From NCBI GenBank assembly GCA_963678085.1, contig OY782680.1, positions 3,348,001 through 3,412,000 on the forward strand: 64,000 nt of DNA, in the 5' to 3' direction. Position 1 is the first letter of the stretch, and each line of letters opens with the position of its first letter. This document shows, piece by piece, positions 39,485 to 49,039 of the stretch. Under the pieces are notes generated by a model. The model was not told the origin of the DNA, searched no databases, and worked only from the letters and a program-made list of their open reading frames with translations. Both the position numbers and the translations under genes were made by a program. The DNA is from Aliishimia sp963678085. GTDB lineage: Bacteria; Pseudomonadota; Alphaproteobacteria; Rhodobacterales; Rhodobacteraceae.

Positions 39485-41920
39485 ATGAAAACGCGCACCA
39501 AGGTTGTTGTGATCGGGGGCGGCATTGCCGGATGCTCCACGCTCTATCATCTGTGCCAAGAAGGTTGGAGCGATGTGGTCTTGATAGAGCGTGATGAGCT
39601 CACCTCCGGCACCACCTGGCATTCCGCGGCGCAGGTCACAAATTTCGGCATGAACCAGACAATGGTGGGGCTGAAAAGCCATTCCATCGCGCTTTACAAA
39701 AAGCTGCGCGATGACCCGGAATATCCCGTGGGCTATCATCACGGCGATGGCGGCATTCGTCTCGCCAATACCGAGGCGCAGATGCAGGGCTATCGGCATT
39801 TCTCGTCTATGGCACGCGGTATGGGCGTTGAATTTGAAGTGATCGACGCTCAAGAATGCGCCCGCCGCCACCCGCTGATTTCTACCGAAAATCTGGTTGG
39901 CGGGCTCTGGGATGGCGAAGATGGTGATATCGACCCCGCCCAGCTCTGCCAAGCGCTCGCGTTTCATGCGCGCAAAGCCGGGGCCGAGGTCTATCGCCAT
40001 ACGCCCGTGACGGCTCTGACGCAGCACAAAGACGACACCTGGACCGTGCATACCTCAAAGGGGGATATTGACTGCGATATCGTCGTGAATGCTTGCGGCT
40101 ATCGCGTAAATGAGGTTGGCGCGATGATGGGCGTGCATCACCCCGTCGCCTCCATGGAGCATCAATATTTCGTCACTGAGGACATCCCGGCAATCATCGA
40201 AGCAGGCCACCGCATGCCCCTGCTGCGCTGTCCGATCTCCGACTATTATTCGCGCCAGGAAAAGAACGGGCTGCTGGTTGGCTTTTACGAACAAGATTGC
40301 CGCCCCTGGGGCATGGATGGGATCAGCCCTAGCTTTGCCAATGACCTGTGCCCCGATGATCTAGAACGCGTGATGGATGTGCTCGAGGGGGCGTTTGCCC
40401 GCATGCCTGCGCTCACTAAGGTCGGGATTAAGCGCGTGGTGAACGGGCCAATCACCTATACAATCGACGGCGCGCCGCTGGTCGGGCCAATTCCGGGCAA
40501 GCGCAATGCGTTTTGCATCATCGGCCTGCGTGCGGGCGTGGGCGAGGGCGGCGGGCATGGCTGGCTCTTGGCGCAGCAAATCGTACATGGCGAGGCTTGC
40601 TATGACACGTGGTGCCTGGATCCCCGCCGCTTTGGCCCGCACTGCAACGTGGAGCTGACCTCTCTCAAAGCGATTGAGGATTATCAAAACGAGTTCCGCT
40701 TTCACTTCCCCCATGAGCATCGCCCCGCCGGGCGGCCCGCGCGCACCACGCCTTTAACCCCTATTCTGGCAGCAGAAGGCGCGGAATTCACCGTGGTCAA
40801 TGGCTGGGAGCGGGTCGAATATATCAAACCCTCCCCCGAGTTTCATCCCAGCCAGTCTTTCGATTTCGATGAAACCTTTGATCTGGTCGCCGCCGAAGTG
40901 CGCAATGTGCAGGAAAATGTGGGACTGGCGGAGGTGAACGGCTTTAACCGCTATGAAATCACCGGCGCGGATCGCCATAGCTTTCTCGACCGGATGTTTT
41001 GCGGAGCTGTCACAAAACGCGCTGGCCGCGTCGGGCTCGGCTATCTTTTGAACCATCACGGCATGATCAAGGGCGAGGCAACAATCGCGAACCTGCCCGC
41101 CTCAGATCGTGGGGGCGAACGGGTGTGGTATGGTTCAGCGGCCGCAGCTGAGCTGCATGATATGGATTGGTTGACTGAACATCTGCGCGCCGATGAAGAT
41201 GTGCAAATCCGCAGCCTGACCACTGAACACACCATCCTCGTGCTCGCAGGCCCCAAAGCACGGGAGGTGCTATCGTCCTGCGCGCGCGGGGATTGGTCGC
41301 AAGAGGCTTTTCCTTGGCTCAGCGTGCGGGAATGCTTCATTGGCCATGCCCCTGCGACGGTGTTGGGCGTGAGCTTTTCAGGTGAGCTGGCCTATGAAAT
41401 CCACGTCCCCAATGCCTCTCTCTATGCGGCCTACCTTGCGCTGCGCGAAGCGGGCGCGGCACATGAGATGCAACTCTTTGGGGCCCGCGCGGTGGAATCG
41501 ATGCGCATGGAAAAAGGTTTTCTGCATTGGAAGGCGGATTTGATCACCGAGTTTGATCCGTTCGAGACCGGGCTTGATCGCTTTGTTCGCTTGGAAAAAG
41601 GGGAGTTCATCGGCAAAGATGCGCTGATCAAGCGCCGGGCGGAGGGGGTGCGCAAAAAGCTGGTGACGCTGAAAATTGAGAGCGACAAAGCCCCGGCTCA
41701 TGGCGGCGCATCGCTGATGCAAGGTGATAAGGTTGTGGGTACCATTACCTCGGGTGATTGGGGGCATCGCACGGGGCTCAACCTGGCATATGCTTTTGTG
41801 GAGCCAAGCCTCAGCGTGCCTGGATCAGTGATGCAGCTTGATCTGTGCGGTGATCTTATCCCCGCTGAGGTCATCGCCCCTTGTCCCTATGATCCAGACT
41901 TTACGCGCATTCGGAGCTAA
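39485..41920 (+). CDS. dimethylglycine/sarcosine dehydrogenase-like flavoprotein with GcvT domain
   Basis: 811 residues from the ATG at 39485, behind AAGGAG; the TTG one codon upstream is disfavoured. N-terminal FAD-binding DAO domain (VVVIGGGIAGCSTLYHLCQEG at about 8-28, then ERDELTSGTTWHSAAQVTNFG, where the conserved His next to SGTTWHSA is the usual flavin-attachment site), followed by a FAO/GcvT-type folate-binding half (HSFLDRMFCGAVTKRAGRVGLGYLLNHHGMIKGEATIANL, LFGARAVESMRMEKGFLHWKADLITEFDPFETGLDRFV). Such enzymes demethylate dimethylglycine or related N-methyl compounds, transferring the methyl carbon to tetrahydrofolate. This fits the betaine genes at 22-28 kb. Confidence 0.87.
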   Translation: MKTRTKVVVIGGGIAGCSTLYHLCQEGWSDVVLIERDELTSGTTWHSAAQVTNFGMNQTMVGLKSHSIALYKKLRDDPEYPVGYHHGDGGIRLANTEAQMQGYRHFSSMARGMGVEFEVIDAQECARRHPLISTENLVGGLWDGEDGDIDPAQLCQALAFHARKAGAEVYRHTPVTALTQHKDDTWTVHTSKGDIDCDIVVNACGYRVNEVGAMMGVHHPVASMEHQYFVTEDIPAIIEAGHRMPLLRCPISDYYSRQEKNGLLVGFYEQDCRPWGMDGISPSFANDLCPDDLERVMDVLEGAFARMPALTKVGIKRVVNGPITYTIDGAPLVGPIPGKRNAFCIIGLRAGVGEGGGHGWLLAQQIVHGEACYDTWCLDPRRFGPHCNVELTSLKAIEDYQNEFRFHFPHEHRPAGRPARTTPLTPILAAEGAEFTVVNGWERVEYIKPSPEFHPSQSFDFDETFDLVAAEVRNVQENVGLAEVNGFNRYEITGADRHSFLDRMFCGAVTKRAGRVGLGYLLNHHGMIKGEATIANLPASDRGGERVWYGSAAAAELHDMDWLTEHLRADEDVQIRSLTTEHTILVLAGPKAREVLSSCARGDWSQEAFPWLSVRECFIGHAPATVLGVSFSGELAYEIHVPNASLYAAYLALREAGAAHEMQLFGARAVESMRMEKGFLHWKADLITEFDPFETGLDRFVRLEKGEFIGKDALIKRRAEGVRKKLVTLKIESDKAPAHGGASLMQGDKVVGTITSGDWGHRTGLNLAYAFVEPSLSVPGSVMQLDLCGDLIPAEVIAPCPYDPDFTRIRS

Positions 41921-41923
41921 CCC

Positions 41924-42313
41924 ATGAAAACACTTACAAAATCCGCTGCTCAGCTTGTGGCCCAGGCCCGCGCCCGCATCCGTGAGGTGGAAACCGCAGA
42001 GCTCATCGCACGGCTCGAAGATCCAGAACTCGTCATTGTCGATATTCGAGATATCCGCGAAAGACAGCGCAGCGGTTTTATCCGCAGCAGCTTTCACGCA
42101 CCGCGCGGGATGATAGAGTTTTGGGTCGATCCCGATAGCCCCTATTTCAAACCAATCTTCGGTGAAGACAAAGAATTCGTATTCCACTGCGCCAGCGGCT
42201 GGCGCTCTGCCCTCACCGTTGCCACGTTGCAAGACATGGGTTTCGACGCCGCCCATTTACGGGATGGCTTTTCTGACTGGATTAAACAAGGCGGGCCTGT
42301 CGCGAAGGAGTAA
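41924..42313 (+). CDS. rhodanese-domain protein
   Basis: 129 residues, a single rhodanese module. The catalytic loop is FHCASGWRSA with Cys89, and VIVDIRDIRERQRSGFIRSSFHAPRGMIEFW is the conserved front half. These proteins bind sulfane sulfur on the cysteine. It starts three bases after the flavoprotein stop, so the two are co-transcribed; a functional link is not obvious. Confidence 0.88.
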   Translation: MKTLTKSAAQLVAQARARIREVETAELIARLEDPELVIVDIRDIRERQRSGFIRSSFHAPRGMIEFWVDPDSPYFKPIFGEDKEFVFHCASGWRSALTVATLQDMGFDAAHLRDGFSDWIKQGGPVAKE

Positions 42314-42379
42314 TTCGCACCAAGAAAACTAGCGCGGCCCCGAAGTTTCGCGCCAATATATTCTTGTACTTAGCAACTC

Positions 42380-42410
42380 TCCCCGAAAACCGCGAAATAG
42401 CTTTCGGGGA
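42380..42410. terminator. convergent-gene hairpin terminator
   Basis: TCCCCGAAA and TTTCGGGGA form a perfect 9-bp stem with a 13-base loop in the short gap between the rhodanese gene and the convergent lipoprotein gene (42418-42771). The symmetric A/T ends of the stem suit a terminator working in both directions. Confidence 0.65.
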
Positions 42411-42417
42411 ACTCCAT

Positions 42418-42771
42418 CTATTTCCAAACGTAGCGATCACCAACCATCAAAAGTTTGCAAGGCTTGTTTGAATTGCTATTGCGTGCACGGCACATTCTCA
42501 GTGCATTGTCTCTCGCTGCGCGCTCGGTTTTTTGCCCATTAGAATATCCAAAAGCACCCGAAGTGGACACCGCGTAGGCCTTGAGCGTGGGCATCGTCCG
42601 ATAGGAGTTAAAGCAATTGAGGCACAAGCCTTCACCAATGTGACGCAAAATGATGGTTTCTGCGCGATTATACTGGATTTGTTTTTCTGTTGCCCCCTCT
42701 GGCGGCGCCTCACACGCAACTAGAGCGAGCGCGGCCAGAGACATAGCGGCGTATTTCATGAAGTGTTTCAA
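42418..42771 (-). CDS. small lipoprotein
   Basis: 117 residues from TTG at 42771 (GGGAG eight bases upstream) or 113 from the ATG at 42759. Lipoprotein signal with lipobox LVAC (AAMSLAALALVACEAPPEG). The mature part has a CLNC pair and further cysteines (ALRMCRARN, KPCKLL). Outer- or inner-membrane attachment cannot be decided with certainty; Glu after the Cys gives no Asp+2 retention signal. No family recognised. Confidence 0.72.
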   Translation of the reverse strand: MKHFMKYAAMSLAALALVACEAPPEGATEKQIQYNRAETIILRHIGEGLCLNCFNSYRTMPTLKAYAVSTSGAFGYSNGQKTERAARDNALRMCRARNSNSNKPCKLLMVGDRYVWK

Positions 42772-43129
42772 TTAAAAGCTCCCATAACTCGTTAAACACA
42801 TGGATTCGCTGTATTTCCAGCGCACATGATAGCCCATTTTGCCAAAAAATGCTACGCTCAATTCGCGGGCAGGAAAGATTTTTTGATTAAACTGTTTCTT
42901 TTGTTCCAGAAACTTACCCAAAAACCGCTCTCCATTTTCCGCCCACAGGCATTTAGCAAGGAAAATCTTAGTTTCACGCTGTGCAATCATAGGTTAATAC
43001 TATCCCAGGTGTGGGAAGAGGCGAGAGGCGATAACTCTTGTCTGTATGTCTTAAACAGTGCGCTAACATGGCTTAGCTTATCGGCCCAAGCCAGAAGCAG
43101 TGCTGACTCTGGACAACAAGGGAAAAACA
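42772..43129. other. 358-bp intergenic region upstream of the CheB-CheR gene
   Basis: Noticeably A/T-richer than its surroundings. It includes a 72-codon minus-strand frame ending exactly before the lipoprotein start, but its composition (no signal peptide, many rare residues, poor start) does not convince. It presumably contains the divergent promoters of the lipoprotein and CheB-CheR genes; no clear consensus found. Confidence 0.45.
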
Positions 43130-46100
43130 ATGAGCGGGATGAATGATAGCGCAGCAGAGTTTAACACAAGCGCCACGACCATGCGAAGGCCTTTGGGGGA
43201 TGTGGATAAGTCGTTTTACCTGATTGGCGTTGGCGCATCAGCTGGGGGGCTTGAGGCGATTAAGTCGCTTGTGGGAAAGGCGCCTGAGGATTTCCGCCAT
43301 AGTTTTGTGATCGTGCAGCATCTGTCGCCGGATTATAAATCCATGATGGGGGAAATTTTGTCCCGCGAAACGGCGATGAAAGTGACCGAGGTCAGCGATG
43401 ATATGCAGATCGAGCCTGGTCATATTTATCTGATGCCGCCCAAATGGAATGTTGTTATCCAAGGCACCGATGTCGATAGCGCCCCTCTGCTTGAGGAAGA
43501 TGAAGAGCCGCGCAATTTCGATGGGCTTAAATTTTCGCTTCTTGAGAAACGCGCAGAAACTCGGGTTAATTTTCCAATTGATATGTTTTTTCAATCCCTC
43601 GCCGAGGCTGCAAAGGGGCGCTCTGTCGGGATTATCCTGTCGGGGACTGGTTCTGATGGCAGTCACGGGCTGCGGGCAATCAAGGATCATGGCGGCTTAT
43701 GCATCGCACAAGATCCCAAAACCGCCGCCTTTGACGGGATGCCGACGGCAGCGATTGACACACAGCTTGTTGACATTATCGCCCCCCCCGAGGAGGTGCT
43801 TGACGAGCTGACCCGCTATTTTGAGGATCTTGAAAGCGGCAATTATGACCCGATGCGAATGATTGAGGGTGAAGGTGCGCATTTTGAGCACCTCATTGGC
43901 CTTGTAAGCGCGCAAGTCGATATCGATTTTACCAAATACAAAGAGGGTACGCTCAAACGCAGAACTGCGCGGCGCATGAAACTCGCCCGTGCAGCAACCG
44001 TCGAAAGCTATATCCGTATCGCCTATGAGGATGGGGACGAACTGGCACGGCTTGGGCAAGATTTCCTCGTTGGGGCCACCAGCTTTTTCCGCGATGAGCC
44101 AGAATGGGGCGAACTGCTTGAACACATTATCCCAGAGTTGTTTGCCACAGGGGGTCCGAGCGATCCGGTCAAGATCTGGAGCCTGGGCTGCTCAACTGGG
44201 GAAGAGGCCTATACGATCGCGCTCTTGATGGCCGAATACCGAAAAAGGCACAACATATCGCGAAGCTTCCGGGTGATTGCCTCGGATGTGAATGGCGAAG
44301 TGGTGGATCGCGCCCGCAATGGGAAGTTCCCGCTCGCTGCCCTCTCGGAGATACCAGAAACCTATCACGACTCTGAGTTTATCACCGTGAAAGAGAACCA
44401 GCTGGAATTTTCAGCAACGCTCAAGCAACAGCTTGTATTCTCGCGCCATAACGCTTTGGTGGATCCTCCTTATATTCGCACAGATCTTGTGATCTGCCGC
44501 AACGTGTTGATTTATCTTAGCCAAGAGCTGCAAAAGCAGCTGCTGAGCGTGGCCTCCTTTTCTCTGCGCCAGGGCGGTTACCTGTTCCTTGGAACGGCCG
44601 AAAATATGTCCAGCGATGTGGATGCCTTTGACCAAGCACGTCCCCGTTCGCGCATTTTCCGCAACAACCACAGGGTGAATCATAGTTCGGTCAAGGAATA
44701 TTTGCGTAGGCAGTTCCGGGTGCGCGACATGACAAGCTGGCAGCCCCCGGCGCTGGTCACGCGGGATCGGAAAAACAGATCCGTGCCTGCCACGGTTTTG
44801 CGCAATCTAGCAAAGCGGACGGATGCTTGCGTGCTGATCCTTAATGCGCATGGCCGCGTCACCGAAACTTTTGGCGAATATAAAGACTATTTGGATCTGC
44901 CCGACGATGCGTTTTCCGCCAATGTCACAGATCTATTGCCACAAGAGCTGCGGCACTCGACTTCTTTGATGCTGCGAAAGGCGACCTCTGGTGAAACTGC
45001 GTCGCGCACAGGTCTCACCTATCAGCTGCGCGGCCAACGCCGCCACGTTGATATCTATTGCGAAAAGAGTAACGAGTTTGAGGCTGAGCCGCATCTGGTG
45101 GTCACACTCCTGTCAAGCGAACCAAAGCCCGTGCCAATGGTCGCGACCAGTCCCCTGGATGTTGATGCCGCAGACCTGAAGGATCAAACGGAACTGATCT
45201 TGCGTCTTGAGACAGAGATCGCAGATTTGCGCGATATGCTCACCACGACCTCCGAAGAGCTCGGAGTGGTGAACGAAGAAATGCAGACCACCAATGAAGA
45301 GCTGGTGACCGCCAATGAAGAGCTGCAGGCCTCTAACGAAGAGTTGCAATCCACCAATGAGGAACTGCACACAGTCAACACCGAAAACGCTGAGCGCATC
45401 CTTGATCTTGAAGCCGCCAATGAAGATATCGAAAATCTTCTGAACCATGCAGAATTTGCCATCCTCTTCTTAGATGATGACATGCGCATTCGGCGCTTCA
45501 GCCAGGGCTTCATGAAATATATGGACCTGCTCGAGGCGGATACAGGTCGACGCCTGTCCACCTTCAACTCCTTTTTGGAGGGCGAGGACATGTCGCGCGT
45601 GCTTGACGCTTGCCACGACGTGTTGAAAACAGGTGCCCCCTATTCGAATTTCGTGCGCTTCCACGGGGGCGGCGAGGGCTTTATCACAATTAACGAATTC
45701 AAAGCCCGCAGCCAGCAAAACCAAGGTCTCGCCATCAAGCTGATCGACATGACCGAGATACATGCTTTACGCCAAGAAATCGAGAAACAACGTGACAGGC
45801 TTGAGAACTTAATCGAGAAGAATGGAGCGGGGTATTGGGATTGGGATCTCGCATCGGGAAAGATGTATCTCAGCCCAAATCTCAAAGCTATGCTGGGCTA
45901 TGCTGAGAACGAAATCGAACATACGCCAGCGGGCCTGGAATCGGCCATCCACCCAGAAGATCTGCCAATCGCGCATGCGAATTTCGAAAAGCATGTGGCG
46001 AGCCAAGGAGAATATCTCTTTTACCAAGATGTGCGGTATTTCCATAAGGATGGTTCAATCGTCTGGGTCAATTGCCGCGGGCATGTCATCGAATGGGGCA

Positions 46101-46183
46101 GTAATGGTGAGCCTCTGCGAGCGATGGGCGTTCATACAAACATAACCAGATTCAAGACGAGCGAGCACGCGCCGGCCAATTGA
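43130..46183 (+). CDS. CheB-CheR-PAS fusion protein
   Basis: 1017 residues from the ATG at 43130; ATG 43139 is also possible. Domains in order: CheB methylesterase (about 28-210; catalytic triad candidates Ser37 in GASAGG, His64 in VQHLSPD and Asp176 in SGTGSDGSHG), CheR methyltransferase (about 240-510; FLVGATSFFRDEPEW, SLGCSTGEEAYTIALLM, DLVICRNVLIYL), a PAS-like region, a long coiled coil of NEEL/NEE repeats (about 700-770), then two PAS domains, the last with GYWDWDLASGKMYLSPNLKAMLGY. No kinase or receiver domain. In related proteins these enzymes adjust chemoreceptor-like signalling by glutamyl (de)methylation. Confidence 0.92.
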   Translation: MSGMNDSAAEFNTSATTMRRPLGDVDKSFYLIGVGASAGGLEAIKSLVGKAPEDFRHSFVIVQHLSPDYKSMMGEILSRETAMKVTEVSDDMQIEPGHIYLMPPKWNVVIQGTDVDSAPLLEEDEEPRNFDGLKFSLLEKRAETRVNFPIDMFFQSLAEAAKGRSVGIILSGTGSDGSHGLRAIKDHGGLCIAQDPKTAAFDGMPTAAIDTQLVDIIAPPEEVLDELTRYFEDLESGNYDPMRMIEGEGAHFEHLIGLVSAQVDIDFTKYKEGTLKRRTARRMKLARAATVESYIRIAYEDGDELARLGQDFLVGATSFFRDEPEWGELLEHIIPELFATGGPSDPVKIWSLGCSTGEEAYTIALLMAEYRKRHNISRSFRVIASDVNGEVVDRARNGKFPLAALSEIPETYHDSEFITVKENQLEFSATLKQQLVFSRHNALVDPPYIRTDLVICRNVLIYLSQELQKQLLSVASFSLRQGGYLFLGTAENMSSDVDAFDQARPRSRIFRNNHRVNHSSVKEYLRRQFRVRDMTSWQPPALVTRDRKNRSVPATVLRNLAKRTDACVLILNAHGRVTETFGEYKDYLDLPDDAFSANVTDLLPQELRHSTSLMLRKATSGETASRTGLTYQLRGQRRHVDIYCEKSNEFEAEPHLVVTLLSSEPKPVPMVATSPLDVDAADLKDQTELILRLETEIADLRDMLTTTSEELGVVNEEMQTTNEELVTANEELQASNEELQSTNEELHTVNTENAERILDLEAANEDIENLLNHAEFAILFLDDDMRIRRFSQGFMKYMDLLEADTGRRLSTFNSFLEGEDMSRVLDACHDVLKTGAPYSNFVRFHGGGEGFITINEFKARSQQNQGLAIKLIDMTEIHALRQEIEKQRDRLENLIEKNGAGYWDWDLASGKMYLSPNLKAMLGYAENEIEHTPAGLESAIHPEDLPIAHANFEKHVASQGEYLFYQDVRYFHKDGSIVWVNCRGHVIEWGSNGEPLRAMGVHTNITRFKTSEHAPAN

Positions 46184-46193
46184 GCGCTTATGC

Positions 46194-46862
46194 ATGGCAA
46201 AGGTGGTTTCGGAAACAGATCTCTACCTGCCCGTAAAGACTTTTCTTGAGGGCCAGGGCTATGAGGTCAAATCCGAGATTGGTGCGGCGGATATCGTGGC
46301 CCTGCGCGCGCAAGAGCCGCCTGTGATTGTTGAGCTAAAGCTGGGATTTTCTCTCACGCTGTTTCATCAGGCCATTGCCCGGCTCTCGGTGACGGATGCG
46401 GTTTATATCGCTGTCGAACATAGACCCGGAAAGCGCTTTGCATCCGCTGTGAAAGCCAATGTGAAACTCGCCCGCCGTCTGGGGCTGGGCCTCATCACAG
46501 TTCGGCTGAGCGATGCTCTTGTGAATGTGCATTGCGACCCTGGGCCCTATGCACCGCGAAAATCCAAACCGCGCACAAACCGACTGCTGAAAGAATTTGC
46601 CAAACGCGCAGGCGATCCCAATCAAGGGGGCCAAAGCCGCGCGGGTCTGGTCACAGCCTATCGTCAAGACGCGTTGAAACTCGCCGCTTATCTGCACGCG
46701 CATGGAGCCTCGAAAGGTGCGGATGTCGCCAAGAACACCGGCGTTCCCCGCGCCACGACCATGATGCGCGATAATCACTATGGCTGGTTCGAAAAAGTCG
46801 CTTTGGGCCAGTATCAACTGAGCCCCGCAGGGCGCGCCATTTGTGAAACCAAAGATGGGTAG
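46194..46862 (+). CDS. DUF2161 PD-(D/E)XK nuclease-like protein
   Basis: 222 residues. The N-terminal domain has the nuclease-fold core GYEVKSEIGAADIVALRAQEPPVIVELKLGFS, with Asp and the ExK pair (D...VELK) in the right order. The C-terminal part (KLAAYLHAHGASKGADVAKNTGVPRATTMMRDNHYGWFEKVALGQYQLSPAG) looks like a winged helix. This matches DUF2161, annotated as a putative PD-(D/E)XK phosphodiesterase. Start 10 bp after the CheB-CheR stop; function unproven. Confidence 0.85.
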   Translation: MAKVVSETDLYLPVKTFLEGQGYEVKSEIGAADIVALRAQEPPVIVELKLGFSLTLFHQAIARLSVTDAVYIAVEHRPGKRFASAVKANVKLARRLGLGLITVRLSDALVNVHCDPGPYAPRKSKPRTNRLLKEFAKRAGDPNQGGQSRAGLVTAYRQDALKLAAYLHAHGASKGADVAKNTGVPRATTMMRDNHYGWFEKVALGQYQLSPAGRAICETKDG

Positions 46863-46879
46863 GCTCGAACAATGCAAAA

Positions 46880-46903
46880 AGGGCGCCCGCAATTAGACGC
46901 CCT
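46880..46903. terminator. hairpin between convergent genes
   Basis: AGGGCG and CGCCCT form the stem in the gap between the DUF2161 gene and the PhoX-like gene, flanked by AAAAA on one side and TT-AAATTTTT on the other, giving T tracts for both directions. Confidence 0.65.
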
Positions 46904-46927
46904 CCTTAAATTTTTGCGTCTCAGAAA

Positions 46928-48961
46928 TTACTTGCCAGGGTTCATGGTGAACATGAAGATCTGACCACCCGCATCGCCGCCGTTCTTTTCAACAGCGCCA
47001 GAGGATTCTGAGCGCGCCTGAACAACACCGATATAGGTCTGATCTGCGGTAGCGATTTCACCGCGGATATTCTGACGGGCAGAACCTGCCAGCTCATCCA
47101 TGGAATAGAACGATCCATCCGCTTTTTTCGCAATCAGAGCAGTCACCGGCCAGGAGCCTGAGAACTCTGCTGAGCCCGCTTTGGTGAATGCACCGCCCAA
47201 TGCGGAAACGCCAGCCTCATAACGTGCGCTGAACTTACCGCCAGCAAGACCCAGCAAGTGACCTGCGGTGACGTTTAGATCACCATCCAGCGAGAGCACA
47301 TATTTACGCTCACCAAAATCGTTGCCTGAATCTTCGTCAACGATCAGATAGTCACCATCGGCTGTTTTGGCCCAGTAAAGGCCATCGGGCGCGATCATTT
47401 GGGCTTTGCCTTTTTCGGCGTGAATGGACGCATCGCCATCCTTAACCTTGCCCTCACCGCCGATTTCAAGCGTCAAGGCACCGTCCCATGAACCAACTGT
47501 ACGTGTCACATTGGCGCTCAGGGAGGCTGGCAGGTTTTCGCCGTCAAATTCGAACGCGCCGAAGTCGATTGCGAACAGACCGCCCTTGTTGGTCATGTTG
47601 GCAAAATACCGTGGTGCGCCGCTTGGATCGGCCGCAACATGCTCAACCTTTGAATCGCCATTGAAGTAGATATGACCTTCGGGCTGCTCATCCTCAGATT
47701 CCCAAAGCATCATTTCTGTGTCTTGAACCGCAACAGGCTTGTCCCAGCCGCCCCACTGATAAGAGGTTGGCACAAAGCTCGCCGCAAAGGCGTTTGGTGC
47801 GTCAGCGTTTTGGATATACGCGTCGATCATCTTCGCCGCTGGGTTTGGCTCTGCAACCAAAGATGCCGCTGTGTCAGTTGTGACAGCCATACCATAGAGC
47901 TTGCCAAAGAGCAGACCGTTGCGGGCCAGGAAGCTATCGCGCTCATTTGCGCTTGCATAGTCGATCTTAGATCCGTCAGCCAAACGGTCTTTCATGCCCA
48001 CATAAACCTTGAGCGGTGCGGGCTCTTGACCGTGGTTATAGCCGGACGTGACAACAACAACGTAATCTTTATGGCCCGAGTTGATCGGCATCATCTTTTC
48101 GTAGCCAGTTTGGCCCAGGGCAGGCACGGTATAGGCAGTGCCGTTTTTGATATCGACAACAACGCTGGCCAGACCCATGGTCGCAGCAGAGTCAGCGGAG
48201 CTTGCCGGGAACATCGTGCCGATTTCCCACTCTTCTGCGGTCAACCAAACATCATCCGCAAAACCGATTCCAGCACCGTATTTGTTGGCCTGCTCATACC
48301 AAGCGCCACAGAAGGACTGAAAGAAATAGTCCGCCGCGCTCAGGCGGTATTTCGGGGAGAATGGGATCAGAGTTCCATCAGGGCGGGTCTGGTTACCCCA
48401 TTTTCCGGCCAGGTCAGCAGGATCATGCGATGGGCTCGCAACCATTTCACCAAATGCGTTGTAAACCGTGTGGAACAGCTTGCCCGAGCCCTTAACCATG
48501 CTTGCGGACGCGTCGTCATTACTCATGAAATTGGCAAAAGCTGCGCGGTCAAAGTCGATCGTGTGGATATGGGAGCCGGTAAAGCTCACACCGTTGGACA
48601 TTTCCCAAGGATATGTCTCAGGAACTGGTGAACGACCCATCGTCGCATAGGATTCGGACTGATACGCGACGCGCACAGTGTTATCGTCAGCCAGCCATGC
48701 GGCTTGACCATCTGGATAGCCCGTCAGAGCCATTCCAGTTTCAGCATCCACTTCGCCCACAGTGGCCAAAGCTTTGAAATTTGCGAAAGGGAAGTTGGTG
48801 TTGCCGCTTTCGCCATCTTTCAAAGCGCTCGTTGGCAGACCCGCTTCTGGGATCAGAGCGGTGGTTTGACCGATGGTCTTAGCGCCGTGCCCACCAGCAA
48901 ATGCGGTGAGAGCCGTGGTGAGCAGCAGAGCCGTTGCAAGGCCTGTCGATTTCTTTAACAT
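46928..48961 (-). CDS. PhoX/DUF839-family secreted phosphatase-like protein
   Basis: 677 residues with a Sec-type signal peptide (MLKKSTGLATALLLTTALTAFAGG). Domain content resembles DUF839/PhoX beta-propeller phosphatases: GYPDGQAAWLADDNTVRVAYQSESYATMG, SNGVSFTGSHIHTIDFD, WYEQANKYGAGIGFADDVWLTAEEW (acidic metal-ligand region), and DGLYWAKTADGDYLIVDEDSGNDFGERKYVL. Canonical PhoX has a twin-arginine signal, which is absent here. It may release phosphate in the periplasm or outside, or bind calcium without phosphatase activity. Monocistronic, convergent with the DUF2161 gene. Confidence 0.65.
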   Translation of the reverse strand: MLKKSTGLATALLLTTALTAFAGGHGAKTIGQTTALIPEAGLPTSALKDGESGNTNFPFANFKALATVGEVDAETGMALTGYPDGQAAWLADDNTVRVAYQSESYATMGRSPVPETYPWEMSNGVSFTGSHIHTIDFDRAAFANFMSNDDASASMVKGSGKLFHTVYNAFGEMVASPSHDPADLAGKWGNQTRPDGTLIPFSPKYRLSAADYFFQSFCGAWYEQANKYGAGIGFADDVWLTAEEWEIGTMFPASSADSAATMGLASVVVDIKNGTAYTVPALGQTGYEKMMPINSGHKDYVVVVTSGYNHGQEPAPLKVYVGMKDRLADGSKIDYASANERDSFLARNGLLFGKLYGMAVTTDTAASLVAEPNPAAKMIDAYIQNADAPNAFAASFVPTSYQWGGWDKPVAVQDTEMMLWESEDEQPEGHIYFNGDSKVEHVAADPSGAPRYFANMTNKGGLFAIDFGAFEFDGENLPASLSANVTRTVGSWDGALTLEIGGEGKVKDGDASIHAEKGKAQMIAPDGLYWAKTADGDYLIVDEDSGNDFGERKYVLSLDGDLNVTAGHLLGLAGGKFSARYEAGVSALGGAFTKAGSAEFSGSWPVTALIAKKADGSFYSMDELAGSARQNIRGEIATADQTYIGVVQARSESSGAVEKNGGDAGGQIFMFTMNPGK

Positions 48962-49039
48962 CTCGTGTATCTCCTATTGGTGATACGCGAGCGCTTAAAG
49001 CTGCTTTGTAACAACTGAATGATGATCGCAGGCAGTGCG

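Noticed and set aside
39984..41100. Transposase or phage genes among the hypothetical genes
   Set aside because: No transposase, integrase or phage structural motif was found in any supported frame of the window.
42772..42990. 72-codon minus-strand frame ending just before the lipoprotein gene
   Set aside because: No signal peptide, family match or convincing ribosome site; abutting the lipoprotein start is the only support.
45275..45390. Tandem DNA repeat or CRISPR-like array in the CheB-CheR gene
   Set aside because: The periodicity comes from codons for NEEL-type coiled-coil repeats within an intact protein; units are degenerate and there are no spacers.
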